Shown in pieces: positions 1 through 5,037 of a stretch of 5,139 nt of DNA. Source of the DNA: Hydrogenothermus sp. GTDB taxonomy: Bacteria > Aquificota > Aquificia > Aquificales > Hydrogenothermaceae. Each line of letters starts with the position of its first letter. Within the stretch, counting starts at the first letter, position 1. Below the pieces are notes generated by a model. It worked only from the letters and a program-made list of their open reading frames with translations. It made no database searches and was not told where the DNA came from. A program made the position numbers and the translations under genes. Location: positions 1 to 5,139 of the forward strand of contig QNYP01000043.1 in assembly GCA_003978675.1 (NCBI GenBank), in the 5' to 3' direction.

Positions 1-245
1 AAAACTCTCTCGTCAGGCCTTGGAGCATTAGGTTCATAAACAGATGCAGGACCTCCAGAAAATATGATTCCTTTTGGATTATGTTTTTTTATTTCTTCAA
101 GAGAAGCTAATATTTATAGTGAAATTCTTCCTTTTAATGCTTCTATTGAAGAAATAAAAAAACATAATCCAAAAGGAATCATATTTTCTGGAGGTCCTGC
201 ATCTGTTTATGAACCTAATGCTCCAAGGCCTGACGAGAGAGTTTT
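1..245. repeat. Perfect inverted repeat (fold-back) at the left end, arms 1-100 and 146-245
   Basis: Each base i in 1-100 is the complement of base 246-i, so the first 100 bases are an exact reverse complement of 146-245, which is coding sequence of guaA. After one mismatch (101/145) six more pairs follow (102-107 with 139-144), leaving a 31-nt unpaired middle. The six-base match GCTTCT sits exactly at the turn-round point. That is what is expected when a growing strand re-anneals by microhomology to a nearby opposite strand and continues, the known way inverted chimeras form in multiple displacement amplification. A natural inverted duplication is the alternative, but it would break an essential gene and would not normally keep 100% identity. 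Positions 1-100 should therefore not be read as genuine upstream sequence. Confidence 0.93.
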
Positions 246-1569
246 TGAACTAGGGCTTCCTATACTTGGAATATGCTATGGGCTACAGTTAATAACTGAC
301 CATTTTGGTGGTAAGGTTGTAAAAGCAGAAAGACATGAATATGGTAGAGCAGAGCTTGAGATATTAAACCATGAGGATTTATTTAACGATATTCCGAATA
401 ATATACATGTTTGGATGAGTCATGGAGATAGGGTTTTAGAATTACCAGAAGGATTTGAACCAATTGCGAGAACCTACAATGCACCTTTCGCCGCAATTAG
501 AAATAAAGAAAAGAGAATATGGGGAGTGCAGTTTCATCCAGAGGTTTCACATACATACTTAGGAAAAGAAATTCTTAAAAATTTTGCAATTAAAATATGT
601 GGTATAGTCCCTGACTGGACCATGGGTAATTTTATTCATGAAAAAATTGAAGAAATAAAACAGCAAGTAGGGAATAAAAAAGCTATCTGTGCTTTATCTG
701 GTGGGGTTGATTCATCTGTTGCTGCTGTTTTAGTTCATAAAGCTATAGGAGATAATTTAACTTGTATCTTTGTAGACAATGGACTACTTAGAAAAGGAGA
801 AAGGGAGCAGGTAGAAAAAACATTTAGAGATAATTTCCATATTCCTTTAATTGTTGTTGATGCTAAAGATAGATTTTTAAATGCTTTAAAAGGTATAACA
901 GATCCGGAAAAAAAGAGAAAAATTATAGGGAACTTATTTATAGAAATATTTGAAGAAGAAGCTAATAAACTTCCAGATGTTGAATTCTTAGTTCAAGGAA
1001 CTTTATATCCTGATGTAATAGAAAGTGTATCTGTTAAAGGGCCTTCTGCGGTTATAAAAACTCACCATAATGTCGGTGGTCTCCCTGAAAAAATGAATTT
1101 AAAACTCATAGAACCTTTAAGAGAACTATTTAAAGACGAAGTTAGAAAACTTGGAAAAGAGTTAGGATTACCTGATGAAATTGTTTATAGACAACCATTC
1201 CCTGGTCCCGGGTTAGCTATAAGAATCATTGGTGAAGTAAACGAAAAAGATCTAGAAATATTAAGAGAAGCAGATGCAATTGTTGTTGAAGAAGTGAAAA
1301 AAGCAGGATTATACAAAAGTTTATGGCAATCGTTTGCGGTTTTACTTCCAATTAAGACTGTTGGTGTAATGGGAGATTATAGAACATATGAAAAGGTAAT
1401 CGCAATTAGAGCTGTAGAATCTAGCGATGGAATGACTGCTGACTGGGCAAGACTTCCTTATGAACTTTTAGATAAAATAATGAGAAGAATAATCAATGAA
1501 GTAAATGGTGTTAACAGAGTTGTTTTTGATATTACTTCAAAACCTCCTGGAACTATAGAATGGGAGTAA
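103..1569 (+). CDS. guaA: GMP synthase (glutamine-hydrolysing), 5'-truncated
   Basis: GuaA converts XMP to GMP with ATP and glutamine, the last step of guanine nucleotide synthesis in the cytoplasm. The frame is open from an ATG at 64 (501 codons; residue numbers below use that frame), but codons 1-12 come from the inverted copy at the left end and are not GuaA. Homology starts at Arg13-Glu14 (REANIYSE). About 17-20 N-terminal residues, including the usual start region with DFGSQY, are missing beyond the window edge. The class I glutamine amidotransferase domain covers about 14-180, with nucleophile Cys71 in GICYGLQ and the His158/Glu160 pair in FHPEVSHT. The ATP pyrophosphatase domain follows, with P-loop SGGVDSS at 212-218. 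The C-terminal dimerisation domain has RQPFPGPGLAIR at 376-387 and ends in the family signature KPPGTIEWE. The roughly 488 authentic residues plus the missing part fit the usual 510-525. It converges on a small minus-strand gene. Confidence 0.97.
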   Translation, partial: EANIYSEILPFNASIEEIKKHNPKGIIFSGGPASVYEPNAPRPDERVFELGLPILGICYGLQLITDHFGGKVVKAERHEYGRAELEILNHEDLFNDIPNNIHVWMSHGDRVLELPEGFEPIARTYNAPFAAIRNKEKRIWGVQFHPEVSHTYLGKEILKNFAIKICGIVPDWTMGNFIHEKIEEIKQQVGNKKAICALSGGVDSSVAAVLVHKAIGDNLTCIFVDNGLLRKGEREQVEKTFRDNFHIPLIVVDAKDRFLNALKGITDPEKKRKIIGNLFIEIFEEEANKLPDVEFLVQGTLYPDVIESVSVKGPSAVIKTHHNVGGLPEKMNLKLIEPLRELFKDEVRKLGKELGLPDEIVYRQPFPGPGLAIRIIGEVNEKDLEILREADAIVVEEVKKAGLYKSLWQSFAVLLPIKTVGVMGDYRTYEKVIAIRAVESSDGMTADWARLPYELLDKIMRRIINEVNGVNRVVFDITSKPPGTIEWE

Positions 1570-1570
1570 A

Positions 1571-1592
1571 AAAGGGGAAAGATTTCCCCTTT
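1571..1592. terminator. Bidirectional hairpin terminator between guaA and the 83-aa gene
   Basis: AAAGGGGAA (1571-1579) pairs with TTCCCCTTT (1584-1592) around a four-base loop AGAT. It begins two bases after the guaA stop codon. On the plus strand the trailing U run is short, made mostly of the stem's own UUU. On the minus strand the hairpin is followed by T residues down to 1568, a run of six, so termination looks stronger for the minus-strand gene, whose TAA stop (1591-1593) overlaps the stem. Confidence 0.75.
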
Positions 1593-1842
1593 AATCATCA
1601 AAATAAATAGATACAGTATCTCCTGTATGTGAATCTGAAACTATATAACAGCGAAGATTATCATTGATTATAAATACTATATCTTTACCTGTTAAAGACC
1701 TTATAGAAAAACTTTCTTTTTTTATAATTCTTTCTCTTATTATTTTAATATTTTCTCTATATGTTAGAAACGATACCTCTCCATTACCAAAAGATATACC
1801 TACTAAATTTTCCCCAAACTCCTTAATTCTCATCTTTATCAA
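1591..1842 (-). CDS. Hypothetical protein, 83 aa, TTG start
   Basis: I do not recognise the family. The 83-residue product is small, without an evident signal peptide or membrane segment. It alternates hydrophobic and charged residues (for example the FGENLVGISFGNGEVSFLTY and KDIVFIINDN stretches), which suggests a compact, mostly beta-strand fold, and it ends in an acidic SIYFDD tail. The start is set by the ribosome binding site: AGGAGGT (complement of 1851-1857) lies 8 nt before the TTG at 1842, which is ideal. The in-frame ATG at 1833 would be 17 nt away, too far. The strong Shine-Dalgarno site, terminator and fit between stop and hairpin support a real gene. It converges with guaA and diverges from trpS. 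The overlapping plus-strand frame at 1664-1849 has no comparable start signal. Confidence 0.72.
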   Translation of the reverse strand: MIKMRIKEFGENLVGISFGNGEVSFLTYRENIKIIRERIIKKESFSIRSLTGKDIVFIINDNLRCYIVSDSHTGDTVSIYFDD

Positions 1843-1850
1843 GCCTTAAC

Positions 1851-1857
1851 ACCTCCT
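1851..1857 (-). promoter_or_regulatory. Ribosome binding site that fixes the TTG start of the 83-aa gene
   Basis: The minus strand reads AGGAGGT, then eight bases (GTTAAGGC), then TTG at 1842. It is a full Shine-Dalgarno match at optimal spacing and so favours the TTG over the ATG nine bases further in. Confidence 0.75.
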
Positions 1858-1901
1858 AAGGAATTTATAGTTTTGTCTTAGCAATAACTATGCCAATTCT
1901 T

Positions 1902-1928
1902 ATTTTATTAAGATGATATGGTATTCAA
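1902..1928 (-). promoter_or_regulatory. Possible promoter of the 83-aa gene
   Basis: On the minus strand TTGAAT (complement of 1923-1928) and TAAAAT (complement of 1902-1907) are separated by 15 bp, shorter than the usual 17. It would give a leader of roughly 50 nt. The hexamers are good but the spacing is poor, and AT-rich DNA gives such matches by chance. Confidence 0.3.
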
Positions 1929-1946
1929 CCCTTCAAACCAACATTT

Positions 1947-1974
1947 TTGTCAGTTTAATTGTCAAATTTTGTCA
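1947..1974 (+). repeat. Three direct TTGTCA hexamers in the divergent control region
   Basis: TTGTCA occurs at 1947-1952, 1959-1964 and 1969-1974, at steps of 12 and 10 bp, close to one helical turn, so all copies would face nearly the same side of the DNA. They lie between the proposed minus-strand promoter and the trpS promoter, a natural place for an operator serving both genes. Related TTGTCT copies occur at 1873-1878 and 1994-1999, the latter just upstream of the trpS -10 box. The spacing of the third copy to that -10 (27 bp) is too long for it to be the -35. Function is inferred only from position. Confidence 0.45.
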
Positions 1975-1998
1975 ATTTTATGGCATCTAATCTTTGTC

Positions 1999-2007
1999 TG
2001 GTATAAT
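1999..2007 (+). promoter_or_regulatory. Extended -10 promoter of trpS
   Basis: TGGTATAAT holds a perfect TATAAT at 2002-2007 with the TG of an extended -10 element one base upstream. The -35 candidates at 17-18 bp (TTATGG at 1978-1983) are weak, as is normal for extended -10 promoters. Transcription would start near 2014, giving a leader of about 25 nt, too short for a T-box or an attenuator with leader peptide. Confidence 0.65.
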
Positions 2008-2038
2008 TGAAAAAAAAGCTTAGAGGTTATAAGGCAAG

Positions 2039-3295
2039 ATGAAAATTGTCAGTGGAATGAGACCAACAGGAAAGCTACATTTAGGACACTATCTTGGGGT
2101 TATAAAAAACTGGTTGAAATTACAAAAAGAAAATGAATGCTACTTTTTCATAGCAGATTGGCATGCATTAACAAATAAGTATAAAAATACTCAAGAGTTA
2201 AAAGAAAATATAAAACAAATGATAATAGATTGGCTTGCTTGTGGAATTAATCCTAAAAAAGCTACACTTTTTATTCAGTCTGGAGTAAAACAACATGCAG
2301 AATTATCTTTATTATTTTCTATGATTACTCCAAAAAGTTGGCTTGAACTTAACCCTTCTTATAAGGATTTAAAATTTAATTTAATGTATCAATATTTAAA
2401 AGACTTTCTGCTTGGTAAACAAATAAAAATAAACCAAGCTCCTCCTCCTGAAAGCTACGATGAAGCTTTAGAAAAAGCTACAGGAAAACAAAAAAATAAA
2501 ATATTTGAGGAATATTTAAGAGAAGCATTTCATAGAACTTTTTATTCTAAAAAAGGGTTAGATTTAGATTATTTAAAAGAAGTTCTTATAAAATTTGGTA
2601 TCCAAAAAAAGATAGTAGAAGAAGCTATTTCAAATCTAAAAGATGGAGATGTTGGTAAAGATATAGATACAGTAGGATTTTTATCTTATCCTGTTTTACA
2701 GGCTGCAGATATTTTAATTTACAAAGCTCAAGGAGTTCCTGTTGGTGAAGACCAACTTCCACATATTGAGTTAACAAGAGAAATAGCAAGGAGATTTAAT
2801 AATCTATATAAAGAAATCTTCCCGGAGCCAGAGGCAATTTTAACAGAAGAAGCAAAACTTTTAGGAATTGATGGCAGAAAAATGTCTAAGTCTTACAACA
2901 ATGCTATTTATTTATCTGACAATGAAGAAGAAGTAAATCAGAAAGTTCTACAGATGAAAACAGACCCACAAAGAATAAAGAAAACAGATCCGGGAAATCC
3001 TGATGTTTGTATCGTTTATGATTACCACAAAATATTTACTAGTGATAAAAACACATTAGAAGAAATAGATACAAAATGTAGAAATGCAGAAATAGGCTGT
3101 GTTGAATGTAAAAAAATCCTTGCAAATAGTTTAAATCAATTTCTAACTCCTATTAGAGAAAAAAGAAAAGAAATAGAGCAAAATATAGGAAAATATGAAA
3201 AAGTCTTTATTGATGGAACTTTAAAATGTAGAGAAATTGCAGAAGAAACGATGAAAGAGGTAAGAGATGTAATGAGCCTATATGGAAATTTTTAG
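2039..3295 (+). CDS. trpS: Tryptophanyl-tRNA synthetase with Fe-S cysteine motif and a large insertion
   Basis: TrpS charges tRNA-Trp with tryptophan using ATP, in the cytoplasm. Class I signatures are clear: PTGKLHLGH at 9-17 (HIGH motif 14-17), the tryptophan/ATP site region YPVLQAADILIYKA at 217-230 with VPVGEDQ following, and KMSKS at 281-285. At 418 aa it is longer than the usual 325-340. The excess sits at about 112-206, between WLELNPSYK (101-109) and DTVGFLSYPVLQAADI, where most TrpS proteins have only a short linker. The insert is Lys-rich and probably helical. Cys324, Cys347, Cys354 and Cys357 give C-x22-C-x6-C-x2-C, the [4Fe-4S] pattern known from Thermotoga maritima TrpS. AGAGGT at 2022-2027 lies 11 nt before the ATG. 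A Uma2-family gene follows after 47 bp. Confidence 0.96.
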   Translation: MKIVSGMRPTGKLHLGHYLGVIKNWLKLQKENECYFFIADWHALTNKYKNTQELKENIKQMIIDWLACGINPKKATLFIQSGVKQHAELSLLFSMITPKSWLELNPSYKDLKFNLMYQYLKDFLLGKQIKINQAPPPESYDEALEKATGKQKNKIFEEYLREAFHRTFYSKKGLDLDYLKEVLIKFGIQKKIVEEAISNLKDGDVGKDIDTVGFLSYPVLQAADILIYKAQGVPVGEDQLPHIELTREIARRFNNLYKEIFPEPEAILTEEAKLLGIDGRKMSKSYNNAIYLSDNEEEVNQKVLQMKTDPQRIKKTDPGNPDVCIVYDYHKIFTSDKNTLEEIDTKCRNAEIGCVECKKILANSLNQFLTPIREKRKEIEQNIGKYEKVFIDGTLKCREIAEETMKEVRDVMSLYGNF

Positions 3296-3342
3296 ATAAA
3301 GTTTTAAAATTAAAAATATAACCTTATTAATGAGAAGATATT

Positions 3343-3879
3343 ATGCTTGTTTTGAAACATTTACCCCATTACACTTATGAAGATTATAAAAACTGGGAAG
3401 GAAAATGGGAACTTATAGAAGGTATTCCTTATGCTATGTCCCCTGCTCCTGCTGTAAAACACCAGTTTGTAAGTAATAAAATAGCTTGGCAGTTGGAAGA
3501 ACTTTTAAAAAATTGTGAAGAATGCACTGCACTACTTCCTGTTGATTGGAAAATAAATGATGATACTGTTGTTCAGCCAGATAATTTAGTTATTTGTTAT
3601 CCAATAGATGACAAACCATACATAACAAAAGCTCCTGCTATTATTTTTGAAGTTATTTCAAAATCTACCCAAGAAAAAGACGAAAAGCTAAAATTTGAAA
3701 TATACGAAAGAGAAGGAGTTAAGTATTACATACTTGTTTATCCTGAAGAAAAACTTGCAAAAGTTTTTGAGCTTATAAATGGAAAATATTCAAAACTAAT
3801 AGATGCAACTGAAGAAACTGTAAAATTTAATTTAAAAAACTGCTTTGTAGACTTTGATTTTTCGAAAATATGGGAATAA
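3343..3879 (+). CDS. Uma2-family (DUF820) PD-(D/E)XK endonuclease-like protein
   Basis: The 178-residue product matches the Uma2/DUF820 family (PF05685), single-domain proteins with a restriction-endonuclease-like fold; their biological role is poorly known and many genomes hold several copies. Family landmarks run in order: an N-terminal WELIEGIPYAMSPAPAVKHQ segment at 22-41; VQPDNLVIC at 77-85 with the likely catalytic Asp80; IIFEVISKST at 100-109 with Glu103; and a Lys-rich helix followed by YEREGVKYYILVYPEEK at 121-137. Length is typical (about 180-200), so the gene looks intact. A weak GAGAAG (3332-3337) precedes the ATG at 3343. With 47 bp after trpS and no evident terminator between them it may be co-transcribed. 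It converges on the SMP gene. Nuclease activity is an inference from the family. Confidence 0.88.
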   Translation: MLVLKHLPHYTYEDYKNWEGKWELIEGIPYAMSPAPAVKHQFVSNKIAWQLEELLKNCEECTALLPVDWKINDDTVVQPDNLVICYPIDDKPYITKAPAIIFEVISKSTQEKDEKLKFEIYEREGVKYYILVYPEEKLAKVFELINGKYSKLIDATEETVKFNLKNCFVDFDFSKIWE

Positions 3880-3881
3880 AA

Positions 3882-3901
3882 AAGGGGGTAGAACTCCCCT
3901 T
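3882..3901 (-). terminator. Hairpin terminator between the Uma2 and SMP genes
   Basis: AAGGGGG (3882-3888) pairs with TCCCCTT (3895-3901), with one G-U pair and a six-base loop. Read on the minus strand, the stem is followed by T residues down to 3878 (six in a row, partly in the stem), a proper intrinsic terminator for the SMP gene. On the plus strand the next bases are AAAAAACTA, with the T run only at 3911-3917, so termination of the Uma2 transcript there is less certain. Its design closely resembles the hairpin after guaA. Confidence 0.72.
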
Positions 3902-3907
3902 AAAAAA

Positions 3908-4081
3908 CTATTTTTTTCCTTTTACACAGCCATTATTAACATTTTTGGCGGCTGCACTTTGAGCTTTGGAAGCGAAGCTTCCCTTAGGAACAACTCCTCC
4001 ATTGGCTTTTGCAGTAGCAGACTGAATTCTTTCTGCAGCATCAGGAGTCATTGGATTTTGAGGACAACCTTTTTTTGCCAT
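3908..4081 (-). CDS. SMP-domain (seed maturation / LEA-like) small protein, 57 aa
   Basis: The complement of 4081-4079 is ATG and the frame runs to TAG (complement of 3908-3910), giving 57 residues. AAGGAGGT (complement of 4089-4096) is 7 nt upstream, an excellent ribosome binding site. Residues 11-47 carry the SMP pattern: MTPDAAERIQSATAKANGG, then VPKGSFASKAQSAAAKN. This domain (PF04927) occurs in plant late-embryogenesis proteins and in short bacterial proteins of unknown role, often linked by inference to desiccation or stress tolerance. The protein is hydrophilic, Ala/Lys-rich, and has no signal peptide or membrane helix. Two cysteines (Cys6 near the N-terminus, Cys52 near the C-terminus) flank the domain and could form a disulfide or bind metal. 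It converges with the Uma2 gene (28 bp between stops) and diverges from the 297-aa ORF. The plus-strand frame across 3854-4102 is its shadow. Confidence 0.85.
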   Translation of the reverse strand: MAKKGCPQNPMTPDAAERIQSATAKANGGVVPKGSFASKAQSAAAKNVNNGCVKGKK

Positions 4082-4103
4082 TTTACTTACCTCCTTTTAT
4101 AAT
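4075..4103 (+). promoter_or_regulatory. Near-consensus promoter for the 297-aa ORF
   Basis: TTGCCA (4075-4080) and TATAAT (4098-4103) are separated by exactly 17 bp, five of six and six of six matches to the housekeeping sigma consensus. Transcription would start near 4110, leaving a leader of about 34 nt to the GTG at 4144 or 55 nt to the TTG at 4165. The -35 box lies inside the first codons of the divergent SMP gene and the -10 flanks its ribosome binding site, so polymerase bound here would compete with expression of that gene. Confidence 0.65.
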
Positions 4104-4143
4104 TTACATAGACTAATTTAATAAATTAAATAAAGCATTTACA

Positions 4144-5037
4144 GTGAAATTTAGGGGACAGGAATTGGAAAATTTTGAATGTAAAACAAAACTTCCAACT
4201 TTTGGGGAACTTTTATTTCAAATATATGAAGGTTTTGGACTAAAGTGGCAAAAAAATGAAGGAGATGAAAAATCTAAGAAAGAAAAAGAAAGATTAAAAA
4301 AAGAAAAAAACTTAACAATTAAAGAGTATGAAAAAATATTAAATGAAGTTTTTTTAAGATTGTATTCTGAATTACAGTTAGACGAGAATGTGAAAGAAGA
4401 TATTCAAATAATTTTATCTTCATTTAGAAAAAAATATAACGACTTTAGAAGTAATGCGATAGTAATCCATTTTGAAAAAGAAGAAGACATAAAAAAAGCC
4501 ATAAGTGCTGGATATGCAACTATGTTTCTTCAATTTCCTGAATACTTTAATTTAATTAAACAGGAGAGTATACTAAAAGGAAAAAGTGAATTATCCATAT
4601 ACAATTTAATAGAACATATATCAAAACAAACGTATGATAAAAGAGTTTTTTGGAAAAATTTAAAGAAAAATTTTAAAGATATGAGGAAAGATGAAGAACC
4701 AGATTATACGGAAAAGTTTTTTAAAGATTTAAAAAAGGGAAAGCATATACCGAGCAAAGACAACATAGAAAACTTGATATTTTCTTTGAAAGAAACTATA
4801 AAAAATTTTCCAGAGATAAAAAAATTTTATGAGTCTAAAATTTCTATATTAGTTTATTTTTGTAGATTGTTAGATTCCTTGTCTAAGGATAACCAGTATT
4901 TGAAGGATTTTATTATAAATCCAGAAAAGATAGAAAATTATAGAGATGAGAATATCGAAAAAATTTCATCTTTATTTGAAGATAATGAGAACATACAAAA
5001 GTTAGATAATTTAACGCCAGTTCGAAAATTAAGCTAG
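4144..5037 (+). CDS. Hypothetical Lys/Glu-rich protein, up to 297 aa, possibly truncated
   Basis: I do not recognise this protein. It is highly charged, with many Lys and Glu, no signal peptide or membrane span, and looks almost wholly helical. Residues 37-75 (runs of KKEKERLKKEK) could form a coiled coil. The part at 168-250 has a WKNLKKNFKDM segment, KKGKHIPSKDNIENLI and a following helical pair, which by eye could hold a helix-turn-helix, but this is weak. The start is uncertain: GTG at 4144 has no Shine-Dalgarno site, while TTG at 4165 (codon 8) has AGGGG at 4153-4157 seven bases upstream. An in-frame stop at 4114-4116 rules out a longer N-terminus. Its last nine bases overlap an opposite ORF that enters from the right, and the final residues (about LTPVRKLS) may be read from element-end sequence, so the native C-terminus could be lost. 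Confidence 0.72.
   Translation: MKFRGQELENFECKTKLPTFGELLFQIYEGFGLKWQKNEGDEKSKKEKERLKKEKNLTIKEYEKILNEVFLRLYSELQLDENVKEDIQIILSSFRKKYNDFRSNAIVIHFEKEEDIKKAISAGYATMFLQFPEYFNLIKQESILKGKSELSIYNLIEHISKQTYDKRVFWKNLKKNFKDMRKDEEPDYTEKFFKDLKKGKHIPSKDNIENLIFSLKETIKNFPEIKKFYESKISILVYFCRLLDSLSKDNQYLKDFIINPEKIENYRDENIEKISSLFEDNENIQKLDNLTPVRKLS

Noticed and set aside
1..100. An antisense gene or regulatory RNA upstream of guaA
   Set aside because: The segment is simply the reverse complement of guaA 146-245 and is best explained as a chimera, so no gene is called there.
1664..1849. Plus-strand 61-aa frame opposite the 83-aa gene
   Set aside because: It has no ribosome binding site, runs through the AGGAGGT-TTG start signals of the minus gene in the wrong sense, and its composition is that of an antisense shadow.
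1947..1974. CRISPR-like array
   Set aside because: The repeats are six bases with 4-6 bp between them, far too short for CRISPR repeats and spacers.
2008..2038. T-box or tryptophan attenuator in the trpS leader
   Set aside because: The leader from the proposed start near 2014 is only about 25 nt, with no Trp-rich leader peptide and no room for the needed stems.
3854..4102. Plus-strand 82-aa frame overlapping the end of the Uma2 gene
   Set aside because: It starts inside the Uma2 gene, crosses the terminator hairpin and is antisense to the SMP gene, which has a recognisable domain and a strong ribosome binding site.
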